Shown piece by piece: positions 44,235-52,942 of a stretch of DNA of 64,000 nucleotides. The stretch comes from Croceicoccus ponticola. GTDB lineage: Bacteria > Pseudomonadota > Alphaproteobacteria > Sphingomonadales > Sphingomonadaceae. Position 1 is the stretch's first letter. Every line of letters begins with the position of its first letter. The stretch covers positions 248,001 to 312,000 of the forward strand of contig NZ_RXOL01000003.1 in NCBI RefSeq assembly GCF_004004515.1, written 5' to 3'. The notes beneath the pieces are model-generated. The model had not been told where the DNA came from. It made no database searches and worked only from the letters and a program-made list of their open reading frames with translations. A program made the translations under genes and the position numbers.

Positions 44235-46976
44235 TTGGCCACGCCCCGCATTTCGAACCAGCGCGCGATCATCGACCGGCGGCGCGTCGTCGCCGAACTC
44301 GATGCGCGCGTCGCAGCGATGGACAAGTTCGACCGCAAGCCGATCGTCGCCCTGCTGCGCACGGCGCTGGACGAAGGGCGCGCCGAAATCGCCGCCCGTC
44401 TGGCCGAAGAACCGTCCGCTGGGCACAAGGCCGCCGCCGCGCAGTCGTTCCTGATCGACCAGCTTGTCCGCATCATCCACGATCATGTCATCACCCACGT
44501 CTATCCGCTGGCCAACCGGTCGAGCGGGGAGCGGCTGACCATCCTTGCCGTGGGCGGTTACGGGCGCGAGGAAATGGCCCCGCAGTCGGACGTCGACATC
44601 GCCTTTATCACGCCGATGAAGAACACCGCGTGGTGCGAACAGGTGATCGAGGCGATGCTCTATTACCTGTGGGACCTGTCGTTGAAAGTCGGGCACTCCA
44701 GCCGCACTCTCGATGACATGGTCCGCATGGCCCGGCAGGACCTGACCATACGCACCGCCCTGCTCGAAGCGCGGTTCCTGTGGGGCGATCAGGTACTGTA
44801 CGATCAGGTGCGTGACCGGTTCTGGAAGGACGTGGTCAAGGGCACCGAGCGCCAGTTCATCGCCGACAAACTGGAAGAACGCGACGCGCGGCACAAACGC
44901 ATGGGCGATTCGCGCTATGTCGTCGAACCCAACGTAAAGGAGGGCAAGGGCGGCCTGCGCGACCTGCACACGCTGTACTGGATCGGCAAGTACATCCACC
45001 GCGTGCGCAGCGCCGCCGAACTGGTGAACGCCGGGCTGTTGTCGCAGGCCGAATATCGCGCGTTCCGCCGGGCCGAAAACTTCTTCCTCGCCGTGCGCTG
45101 CCACATGCACATGATCACCGGGCGAGAGGAAGATCGCCTGACCTTCGACCTGCAACGCGAAGTGTCGGAACGGATGAATTTCGTCGACCGCCCGGGCAAG
45201 AGCGCGGTCGAACGCTTCATGCGGTTCTATTTCCTGCAGGCGCGGCGCGTCGGCAGCCTGACCGGCGTGTTCCTTGCCCAGCTTGACGAACAGTTCGCGC
45301 AAAAGGCGTCGACCAAGCTGCTGTCCCGGTTTCGCGGGCGCAAGCGGACGGTCAAGGGGTTTGAAATCACCGGCGGCCGGATCAACGTGCCCAGCGACAC
45401 GTTTTTTCAGAAAGACCCCACGCGGCTGATCGAAATCTTCGCGCTGGCCAACAAGGAAGGGCTCGAGGTCCACCCCGAAGCGATGCGCAAGGCCGACCGC
45501 GATGCCGTGCTGATCGACCGCGAGGTGCGCAACGACCCCAAGGCGAACGCGATCTTCCTTGATCTGGTGGCGAGCGAGGACAATCCCGAACTGGCCCTGC
45601 GCTGGATGAACGAGGCTGGGGTTTTCGGGCGCATCATGCCCGAATTCGGCCGCGTCGTCGCCCAGATGCAGTTCGACATGTACCACCACTATACCGTCGA
45701 CGAACATACGATCCGCGCCATCGGCACGCTGGGCCAGATCGAAAGCGGGGAACTGGCCGAAACGCACCCGCTGTGCAGCGAACTGATCCCCAAGCTGAAA
45801 TATCGCCGCGCGCTCTATGTGGCCACGCTGATGCACGACATCGCCAAGGGGCGCGGCGGCGACCATTCGGTGCTGGGGGCCGACCTGGCCCGCAAGGTCG
45901 GCCCGCGCATCGGTCTGAGCGGCGACGAGACCGAGCTGGTCGCGTGGCTGGTGCAGCACCACTTGTTGATGAGCGCCACCGCGTTCAAGCGCGACTTGTC
46001 CGACCCCAAGACGATCCTCGATTTCGTGGAAGTCGTGCAATCGGTCGAACGCCTTCGCCAGCTGGTGATCCTTACCGTGGTCGACATCGGCGCGGTCGGC
46101 CCCGGCGTGTGGAACAGCTGGAAAGGTCAGCTTCTTTCCGACCTGTATTACGCGGCCGAAGAACGTATGCGGCTGGGCCACAAGGTTCATGGACGCGACA
46201 CCCGCATCGAAATGAAAAAGGCGCTGGTCGCCGATCTTTTGGGCGAAGATGCGGACCTGGTCGACCGGTTCGCATCGGCGATGCAGCCATCGTACTGGAT
46301 CGCGGAGCCGGAGGACGTGATCGCCTCCAACCTTCGCCAGATGAAGGCGATGGGTGGAAACCCGCTCGCCATCAACACGCAGTATTACGCGGCGCGCGGC
46401 GCAACGCTGGTGACGGCGATGGCCGCCGACCATCCGGGCCTGTTCAGCCGAATCTGCGGCGCCATCCACCTTGCCGGCGGCAACATCATCGATGCGCGCA
46501 TCCACACGACGCGCAACGGCCTGGCCGTCGATAACTTCCTGGTGCAGGACCCGCTGGGTCGCCCGTTCTACGAAGACGGACAGCTGGGCCGGCTGGTCAA
46601 GGGGATCGAGGATGCGCTGGCCAACAAGGTAAAGCTGGTGCCCCAACTGGCCGCCCGCCCCACCGCGCGCAGCCGTGCCCACGCCTTCGACGTACGGCCG
46701 CGGGTCAATTTCGATAACGAGGCTTCGAACCGGTACACCGTGGTCGAAGTCAACGCCCGCGACCGCCCGGCCCTGCTCAACAGGTTGTCGCGCGCATTGT
46801 TCGAATCCAAGACGCTGGTGAATTCGGCCCACATCACCAATTACGGCGAACGCGCGGCCGACACGTTCTATGTCACCGACCTGCTGGGCGACAAGATCAC
46901 TAGCGAAAGCCGCCTGCGGTCGCTGGAAAAGAAACTGCTCGAAGCGGTGGAGGCAACCGAAGAGGCGGCCGCCTAG
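44235..46976 (+). CDS. glnD: GlnD, bifunctional PII uridylyltransferase/uridylyl-removing enzyme
   Basis: The 913-aa protein has a nucleotidyltransferase domain (GGYGREEMAPQSDVDIAF near residue 106), a GlnD-family helical domain, an HD phosphohydrolase (LMHDIAKGRGGDHSVLG near 532) and two C-terminal ACT domains (near 722 and 835) that bind glutamine. It modifies PII proteins in response to nitrogen status. A TTG start at 44235 has AGGAAGGA six bases upstream; the open frame extends 400 bp further upstream over the lgt leader without coding character. Divergent from lgt. Confidence 0.95.
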   Translation: MATPRISNQRAIIDRRRVVAELDARVAAMDKFDRKPIVALLRTALDEGRAEIAARLAEEPSAGHKAAAAQSFLIDQLVRIIHDHVITHVYPLANRSSGERLTILAVGGYGREEMAPQSDVDIAFITPMKNTAWCEQVIEAMLYYLWDLSLKVGHSSRTLDDMVRMARQDLTIRTALLEARFLWGDQVLYDQVRDRFWKDVVKGTERQFIADKLEERDARHKRMGDSRYVVEPNVKEGKGGLRDLHTLYWIGKYIHRVRSAAELVNAGLLSQAEYRAFRRAENFFLAVRCHMHMITGREEDRLTFDLQREVSERMNFVDRPGKSAVERFMRFYFLQARRVGSLTGVFLAQLDEQFAQKASTKLLSRFRGRKRTVKGFEITGGRINVPSDTFFQKDPTRLIEIFALANKEGLEVHPEAMRKADRDAVLIDREVRNDPKANAIFLDLVASEDNPELALRWMNEAGVFGRIMPEFGRVVAQMQFDMYHHYTVDEHTIRAIGTLGQIESGELAETHPLCSELIPKLKYRRALYVATLMHDIAKGRGGDHSVLGADLARKVGPRIGLSGDETELVAWLVQHHLLMSATAFKRDLSDPKTILDFVEVVQSVERLRQLVILTVVDIGAVGPGVWNSWKGQLLSDLYYAAEERMRLGHKVHGRDTRIEMKKALVADLLGEDADLVDRFASAMQPSYWIAEPEDVIASNLRQMKAMGGNPLAINTQYYAARGATLVTAMAADHPGLFSRICGAIHLAGGNIIDARIHTTRNGLAVDNFLVQDPLGRPFYEDGQLGRLVKGIEDALANKVKLVPQLAARPTARSRAHAFDVRPRVNFDNEASNRYTVVEVNARDRPALLNRLSRALFESKTLVNSAHITNYGERAADTFYVTDLLGDKITSESRLRSLEKKLLEAVEATEEAAA

Positions 46977-47061
46977 CCGTCATTGCGCCGGACCTGCCAA
47001 TGCTTTAGCTTGCGGCCGGGGACTAAGCGGGTCGATAACCTTTCGATGGGAGAGGGATGTC

Positions 47062-48222
47062 ATGGCTTGGTCCATCCTTACCGATTTCGTGCAGAAGTCC
47101 CTTGCGTCCGGCATCGGCCGCGATCGCATCCGATCGGCGCTGGAAAGCGCAGGCTGGCGGCCGGCGGAGGTCAAGTCGGCGATCGACGCCTTTGCGGTCA
47201 GCGACCTGCGCATCGCCGTGCCGCGCCCGTCGATCTCGCCCACGGCGCGAGAGTTGTTCTACTACCTTTCGGTGTTCTCGTGCCTGTACGTCACGATCAT
47301 GGGGCTGGGCACGATCCTGTTCCAGCTCGTCAACCTGGCCCTGCCCGACCCTGCGGATTATTACGGCGACATCTATTACGCCCTTGCCGGCGGCGTTGAG
47401 GCAAAGTTGCGGTCGGGCGTCGCAAGCGTCGTCGTCTTCCTGCCCGCATACCTGTTGCTCGACCACCGCATCGAAGTGCTGAAGCGATCCGATCCCGGGC
47501 AAGGCGGCTCGTCCGTCCGGCGCAAGGTCACTTATCTCACGCTCTACTTCACGGCATTCGTGCTGCTGTCGGATGCCAGCTTCCTCGTTTCGTACTGGCT
47601 CAATGGCGAACTCGACGCGCGGGTCCTGCTGAAATGCGGGGTCGTGGCGGGACTGGGGATGCTGGTGCTTGGCCGATATCTGCACGAAATGACGAGCGAC
47701 GAGCATTTCGTCGCGCGCCATGCATCGCGGGTGCGGATCGCCACGCTGGCCATCCTGACCATCGTATCGGCAGCGGCAGTCCTGACCGCGTTCGGCAACT
47801 TCGCCTCGCCCGGGACCGAGCGGAAGCGTCAGGCGGATCGCGCGCGGGAAACCGCGCTGGCGCAGATCGACAACGCGATCGTCACCTATTTCCGCGCTTA
47901 CGAAAGCCTGCCGGAATCGCTCGCCATCGTGGCGCGGTTCCAGCATGTGCGGTTCCCGCGCGATCCGGAAACGGGCGTGCCCTACCGCTACGAAGTCGTG
48001 GGCGACAGGCGCTATCGCCTGTGCACGACATTCCGCCGGGCGCGAACAGCGGAAGAACTGATGGCCGAAACAGGTCCCTACACGACCTATTACGCCACTT
48101 CGGCTTTTTCCGAACATCCCGCCGGGCCGCATTGTTTCGACATGGAGGTCAAGGAACTGGCGACCTATGGCGGGGCGATCGGCGGCGAAATCGTCGAAGC
48201 GGTGCCGGTCGTGGCGCCGTGA
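47062..48222 (+). CDS. DUF5671-like membrane protein
   Basis: The 386-aa protein begins with a helical segment (FVQKSLASGIGRDRIRSALE). Six or so hydrophobic helices follow in residues 60-270 (LFYYLSVFSCLYVTIMGLGT; VASVVVFLPAYLLLDHRIEV; TLAILTIVSAAAVLTAFGNF), with the DUF5671 pattern. The C-terminal 110 residues are soluble (PGTERKRQADRARETALAQI; DPETGVPYRYEVVGDRRYRL). Function is unknown. The ATG at 47062 has GGGAGAGGGA upstream. It follows glnD by 85 bp. Confidence 0.75.
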   Translation: MAWSILTDFVQKSLASGIGRDRIRSALESAGWRPAEVKSAIDAFAVSDLRIAVPRPSISPTARELFYYLSVFSCLYVTIMGLGTILFQLVNLALPDPADYYGDIYYALAGGVEAKLRSGVASVVVFLPAYLLLDHRIEVLKRSDPGQGGSSVRRKVTYLTLYFTAFVLLSDASFLVSYWLNGELDARVLLKCGVVAGLGMLVLGRYLHEMTSDEHFVARHASRVRIATLAILTIVSAAAVLTAFGNFASPGTERKRQADRARETALAQIDNAIVTYFRAYESLPESLAIVARFQHVRFPRDPETGVPYRYEVVGDRRYRLCTTFRRARTAEELMAETGPYTTYYATSAFSEHPAGPHCFDMEVKELATYGGAIGGEIVEAVPVVAP

Positions 48223-48423
48223 TCGCGACCGTCGGCTGACCGCCCGCCCGGCTCTCGACGGTCGCCCGGCGGCCTTTGCGACACGGTTCGTCGCCATGTC
48301 TCATGGTGAATGCCGGGTTAGCCGCACGCCTTAATTTGACATTAATCCGGCCACGCAAAGGAACGGTAAGCGCAGCGGATAACACCGGCTTTGCATGCAT
48401 TTGCGCGGGAGGATGGAGACATC

Positions 48424-48915
48424 ATGAAGAAGATTTTACTTGCGGGCGCTTCGGCGCTTCTGGCCGTATCGGCCGTCACTGCCTATGCGCAGGATGAAAC
48501 GCCCGAAACCGAAACTCCCGACGTTGACGTCGAAGACGGCGACACCCCGATCGAACCGACCGCAGGCGGCAACGGCGCTCAGGTCGTTCGCGCGCAGGGC
48601 GACTTGCTAGAACAGGCGACCGACCCCGAAACCGGCGAACCGCTGTTCGACGAAACGACTGGCGATCCGATCATGAACGTCGTCGGCACGCAGTCGACCC
48701 ATACGGTCACCACGCCCAGCGGCAATATCAACACCGTGACCAAGACGACCGATCTGGACGGCAACACCAAGACGACCGTCGACCACTTCCGCCCCGAAAA
48801 GGCCGAGCGGCCCGCCCGTGCGGAGCGGCCCGAAAAGGCCGAACGTCCGGAAAAGGCGGAGCGTCCGGAAAAGCCGGAACGCCCCGAAAAGCCCGAGAAT
48901 GCCGGCCGCCCCTGA
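48424..48915 (+). CDS. Secreted protein with C-terminal ERPEK-type hexapeptide repeats
   Basis: The 163-aa protein has a signal peptide (MKKILLAGASALLAVSAVTA, cleaved after YAQ), an acidic middle part (ETETPDVDVEDGDTPIEPTA) and a C-terminal run of about six units of (A/P)ERP(E/A)(K/R). This charged repeat is probably an extended or helical spacer. No known domain is present. The ATG at 48424 was chosen for the clean signal peptide; an upstream ATG at 48391 would place charged residues before it. Confidence 0.7.
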   Translation: MKKILLAGASALLAVSAVTAYAQDETPETETPDVDVEDGDTPIEPTAGGNGAQVVRAQGDLLEQATDPETGEPLFDETTGDPIMNVVGTQSTHTVTTPSGNINTVTKTTDLDGNTKTTVDHFRPEKAERPARAERPEKAERPEKAERPEKPERPEKPENAGRP

Positions 48916-49016
48916 GGCCAACGGCGCGGGTTCATGACCAACGGGGCGCGACAGTCATGGGACTGCCGCGCCCCGCATGTTTGAAAACAAAAAAATTGCA
49001 TGAGGGATCAATCGAC

Positions 49017-49820
49017 ATGAAAGTACGGAACACCGTGCTGACGCGACTGGCGACAGCCGGCTCGCTCGCCATCGTGCTGGCCGCAGCGCCGGCAAGCGCC
49101 GACGAATACTGGCAGTTCAGCGTTGGCGCCGACTATTCCACCGGCGACTATGGCGATGTCGCCGATACCACGATGCTGGCCGTGCCGGTCGGCGTGAAAT
49201 ACAAGGGCGACAACGTCTGGTTTCGCGCATCGGCGCCGTGGGTGCGGATCAAGGGCCCCGAAGGCGTCATTCCCGGCGAAGGCGGCGTCACCACCGGCAA
49301 CGGTGGCGGTGCAGGCGACGTGGTCACCGACACGCGCAGCGGCCTTGGCGACGTGAATCTGGCGGCGGGCTATACCCTGCCCATCGGCGATGCGACCTGG
49401 TTCGACGTCATCGGCAAGGTAAAGCTGCCGACCGCTTCGAAATCGAAATTCCTCGGCACCGGCACCACCGATTACACCGCAGAGGGCGAACTGCTGCACA
49501 GCTTCGGCGGCGTTTCAGCGGCGTTGCGCGGAGGACGCCGCTTCAACGGCTCGAACAGCCTCTATCCCTTGCAGGACGTGTGGCAGGCAGGCGCGGGCAT
49601 CTATGCCAAGGCGGGGCCGCAGCTGACGCTGGGCCTCGATTACGATTGGCGCGAAGGCGCTCTCGACACTTCCCCTGAACGCAGCGAAGCGACGGCATCG
49701 GCCACCTACAAGGTCAGCCCCGCCCTGTTGCTACAGGGTTATGGCTACACCGGCTTTTCCGACGGCAGTCCCGACGCAGGCGGCCGCGTGCAGATCCTCT
49801 ACCGCATCGGGGCCCAATGA
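49017..49820 (+). CDS. Outer-membrane beta-barrel-like exported protein
   Basis: The 267-aa protein has a signal peptide (TRLATAGSLAIVLAAAPASA) followed by alternating strands with aromatic ends (YWQFSVGADYSTGDYGDVAD, DNVWFRASAPWVRI, ATYKVSPALLLQGYGYTGFS). It ends in RVQILYRIGAQ. A porin-like or transporter-barrel role is likely; the substrate is unknown. A poly-A/AT region and GAGGGATC precede the ATG at 49017. Confidence 0.75.
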   Translation: MKVRNTVLTRLATAGSLAIVLAAAPASADEYWQFSVGADYSTGDYGDVADTTMLAVPVGVKYKGDNVWFRASAPWVRIKGPEGVIPGEGGVTTGNGGGAGDVVTDTRSGLGDVNLAAGYTLPIGDATWFDVIGKVKLPTASKSKFLGTGTTDYTAEGELLHSFGGVSAALRGGRRFNGSNSLYPLQDVWQAGAGIYAKAGPQLTLGLDYDWREGALDTSPERSEATASATYKVSPALLLQGYGYTGFSDGSPDAGGRVQILYRIGAQ

Positions 49821-50151
49821 TCGGCGAGCGGTGACCGGGTATCCGGAACCTGGAACCTGGAGCCTGGAGCCTTCAGCGGCGCGGGAGACATGCTCGATCC
49901 CGCGCCGCTGATGCGCCGGCGGCAGGTGTGCCGTGCACCGCGCCGATAAAAATGATTTTCCTACAGGGCCGCAGCGCGTCACGATGCGCGCGGCTCTTTC
50001 ATTTCGTCGATAACCAACTGTTTTGCGCCCGCACGGCGTCACCCGCCTCGATGACGCCGTTATCGGCGGATATGCGCGGGTTTCGGGACATCGGCGCCGG
50101 GTGACAGGGTGTCGCCTTTGTTACCCGGCCCGTAAATTCAGGCTGGCGAAC
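49821..50151. other. Gap with hairpin and short CCTGGA repeats
   Basis: A perfect 12-bp hairpin lies at 49875-49886/49898-49909 (AGCGGCGCGGGA and its complement), 54 bp past the barrel gene, probably its terminator though without a T-run. Just before it CCTGGA(A/G) units repeat at about 49847-49870. No gene is seen in the rest. Confidence 0.55.
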
Positions 50152-51498
50152 TCAGACCGCAGATCGCAACCGCGCGACGGCCCGTTCGCGCCCGATCAAT
50201 GGCAACAGGACGCTCATGTCCGGTCCGTGATCCATCCCCGTCAACGCCAGCCGCAGCGGCATAAACAACGTCTTGCCCTTGCGCCCCGTCCGATCCTTCA
50301 GCGCGCCAGTCAGCGTCTTCCACGCGCCGCCTTCTTCCTTCCCGTCCCAATCCAATTCGTCGGCAACCGTGGCGGCATCGGCCAGAAATGCGCGGTCTTC
50401 TTCCGCCATTTCCGGCACGGCAACTTCGCCGGCAATAACGGTCCACCACTCGAGCGCCTCGCTCACCTTCTCAAGGTTGGGCCGCACCGCCAGCCACGCG
50501 GCTTCGTCCATCCCCTCGGGCAAGATCCCGCGAACCTCGGCATAGTCCATCGCATGCACGATCTGGGCATTGAGGCGGAGCAGTTCCGCATCGTCGAACC
50601 GGGCCGGAGCTCGACCGAACGTGGACAAATCGAAACCTTCTGCCAGCACAGCCAGCGAAGTTTCCGCGACGATGGGCTGCGACGTTCCGATCCGCGCCAG
50701 CAGCGAATTGATCGCCATCGGCTCCAGCCCCTGTTCGCGAAAGGCATCGACGCCCAGCGAACCGAGCCGCTTAGACAGTTTCCCCTCGCTCCCGATCAAC
50801 AGCGCCTCGTGCGCAAAACGCGGCGGGATCGCTCCCATCGCGGTGAACATCTGTAACTGGACCGCGGTGTTCGAAACGTGATCCTCGCCGCGCAGGACAT
50901 CGGTGATGCCCATCGCGATATCGTCGACCGCGCTGGGCAACATATAAAGCCACGATCCGTCGGCACGGCGGATCACCGGGTCGGACAGGCGGTCGCCCTC
51001 GAACTTCTGCGGCCCGCGAACGCCGTCTTCCCATGCGATCGGCTCATCCCGGTCGATCAGGAAACGCCAATGCGGCGCGATGCCCTGAGCCGCTTTTTCG
51101 GCATGGTCGGCTTCTGTAAGCGACAGCGCGGCACGGTCGTAAATCGGCGGCAGTCCCCGGCCCAACAAAACCTTGCGCCGAAGCTCAAGCTCCTGCGAGG
51201 TTTCGTAACAGCGATAGACGCGGTTCGATTGCTGAAGCTTTTCGAATGCTTCTTCATAAAACGCCAACCGCGCCGACTGCCGTTCTTCCGCATCGGACGT
51301 CAGGCTAAGCCATCCGAGATCGCGGCGGATCGCGTCGACATATTCCTCCTGAGAACGTTCGGCATCGGTGTCGTCGATGCGCAGCATGAACCGCCCGCCC
51401 GCGGACTTTGCGAGCAGAAAGTTGTGCAACGCCGTGCGAATGTTGCCGACATGCAGCCGACCGGTCGGCGAAGGGGCGAAACGGGTGATGATGGTCAT
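50152..51498 (-). CDS. gltX: Glutamyl-tRNA synthetase
   Basis: The 448-aa class Ic synthetase has the HIGH-equivalent motif PSPTGRLHVGN, DTDAERSQEEYVDAI, GEDHVSNTAVQLQ and the KMSKS-equivalent KLSKR. Alphaproteobacteria often carry two GltX copies, one serving tRNA-Gln for the amidotransferase route; which one this is cannot be told. The ATG at 51498 (MTIITRFAPSP) fits the family. Confidence 0.93.
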   Translation of the reverse strand: MTIITRFAPSPTGRLHVGNIRTALHNFLLAKSAGGRFMLRIDDTDAERSQEEYVDAIRRDLGWLSLTSDAEERQSARLAFYEEAFEKLQQSNRVYRCYETSQELELRRKVLLGRGLPPIYDRAALSLTEADHAEKAAQGIAPHWRFLIDRDEPIAWEDGVRGPQKFEGDRLSDPVIRRADGSWLYMLPSAVDDIAMGITDVLRGEDHVSNTAVQLQMFTAMGAIPPRFAHEALLIGSEGKLSKRLGSLGVDAFREQGLEPMAINSLLARIGTSQPIVAETSLAVLAEGFDLSTFGRAPARFDDAELLRLNAQIVHAMDYAEVRGILPEGMDEAAWLAVRPNLEKVSEALEWWTVIAGEVAVPEMAEEDRAFLADAATVADELDWDGKEEGGAWKTLTGALKDRTGRKGKTLFMPLRLALTGMDHGPDMSVLLPLIGRERAVARLRSAV

Positions 51499-52033
51499 CG
51501 CGCCGCTATAGCCACCGCTGGCACGGTGAAAAGGGGCTTGTGGCGTTGCCCTCGTCGGCGCGACGGTTAACGCCAGATGAATATGGCTTGCGGCAGGCGA
51601 TGCTGCGCAGCATAGTGGCGGCGGCGGGGCGGCCGGAACACCGCCTTGATAAAGGGCGGGAGAGGCATCGATGGTGGGGACGATTCGGGTCCGATGGTGC
51701 CCGTGTTGCAGGGCGTGGGGACAGGCGATGCGAACGGTCGTCGATCCTGCACAGGCTTTTGTCGCCAGCCACAAGGCCGCGGCGATCCCGTTCGAATATG
51801 TTCGCGAAGAACATCGCTGCACCCAATGCCGCAAGGAATCGATGAGCACCCGGATCACGCGCTGCGATCCTGATCACGTATGGTCCGCGCGCAACGTTCT
51901 GACGAAATTGCGAACCAGTGATGCCGGCACAGCTTGCAAGCGGGCCATTCCGCTGTCGTGGGAAGGACATCCCGAACTGGCGGATTTTTCCGCCGTCCTG
52001 CACCCTACGGGTCCGGTTCTCAGCTAAATGTTC
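51499..52033. other. Gap with one doubtful small ORF
   Basis: A frame at 51728-52027 (+) would encode about 99 aa (MRTVVDPAQAFVASHKAAAI, with CTQC) but has no clear ribosome site and no recognised domain. The opposite strand also has an open frame of low quality. No other feature is seen. Confidence 0.35.
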
Positions 52034-52942
52034 CTATTGGCGGAACAGCAGGACCGAACCGGCCTCGCCTGAAAGACGCACCCCGTTTTCCGGCGTCATT
52101 TCCACCCGTGTCGCGGCATCGATCGCGCGCACCATCGCCGAAAGCTGCGGCGGCAGGGACGCGGCGCAGGGTAGGGGTTTTGGCGCGATGTCGATGGTGA
52201 CGGCAGGCGTGCGTCGGATCGCGATCGCAGGGGCCGCATAAGTATAGCGCCACGCGATCTGCTGGCAGTTGTCGAATTCGATCCGGTCCCGCCCGATGTG
52301 GACCGCTATCCCGCGCGACCCGACGAGAGGTTTACCGTCCACACCTGCCAGCCGCCATTCGCCGATGAGCGACGCGGGCGCAGGCCGAGGTATCGGTGGC
52401 GGCGGGGGTGGCGCAATTTCGCTCATCCGTGGTGCGGGAGGGGGCATTGGGATGTCGTCGGGGATGGGCAGCGCCGACGGTTCGACCCACGGCGCATCGG
52501 TGCGGATGAGCGTCACCTCGCCACCCATGCCGCGCCAGTGCTGATCGTCGGCATCACCCTCGATCACGACGAACCCTCGAGCAACGGTGTTGCTTAGCTG
52601 CTCCTCCGCGGGGGTCAACGGACGCAGGCAGGTCAGGCGGCCCTCCTCCTGCGTCAGCACATTGCCCCCTTCGACCCGATAGTGCCATTCGCGTTCGACA
52701 CAGCCCGCTTTCATCACGATCGTGTCGTCGACCGTCAAAATTACGGCCTCGCGGTTTCGCACCGCTGCACCGCCTGCCGTGCGCAGCCGCCATGCGCCAG
52801 CGATCACGGCTTTGCCGGAAACTGTTGCTCCGTGCACCACTTCGTCGCGGGCCGAAGTGGCGACAGACTGCGATCCCGGCGCGTCCCCATCGTCGCACCC
52901 GGCCACTAAGAGCGCCGCCGCGAAGGCAGCCCACCGCATCAC
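52034..52942 (-). CDS. Lipoprotein with two META-like repeated domains and a proline linker
   Basis: The 302-aa protein has a lipoprotein signal (FAAALLVAGC, C16). Two halves align: W51-C81-W86-C105 in the first and W196-C226-W231-C259 in the second. W-to-C is 30 and C-to-W is 5 residues in both, so an internal duplication is likely. Each half starts G(A/E)WRL like META/HslJ domains. A proline-rich linker (about 158-190) separates them. Function is unknown. It overlaps the nadE end by 4 bp. Confidence 0.7.
   Translation of the reverse strand: MMRWAAFAAALLVAGCDDGDAPGSQSVATSARDEVVHGATVSGKAVIAGAWRLRTAGGAAVRNREAVILTVDDTIVMKAGCVEREWHYRVEGGNVLTQEEGRLTCLRPLTPAEEQLSNTVARGFVVIEGDADDQHWRGMGGEVTLIRTDAPWVEPSALPIPDDIPMPPPAPRMSEIAPPPPPPIPRPAPASLIGEWRLAGVDGKPLVGSRGIAVHIGRDRIEFDNCQQIAWRYTYAAPAIAIRRTPAVTIDIAPKPLPCAASLPPQLSAMVRAIDAATRVEMTPENGVRLSGEAGSVLLFRQ

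Noticed and set aside
44196-46832. 878-codon open frame antisense to glnD
   Set aside because: GlnD motifs are complete on the plus strand; the antisense frame has no recognisable domain and no ribosome site.
48360-48364. GGAAC before the ERPEK-repeat gene as an EcfG promoter
   Set aside because: No CGTT-like element occurs 16 or 17 bases downstream.
49847-49870. CCTGGA repeats as a CRISPR or larger tandem array
   Set aside because: Only three to four 6-7-bp units without spacers are present.
51506-52003. 165-codon minus-strand frame upstream of gltX
   Set aside because: It overlaps the gltX leader and the opposite doubtful frame, is rich in Arg/Ser/Pro and shows no domain.
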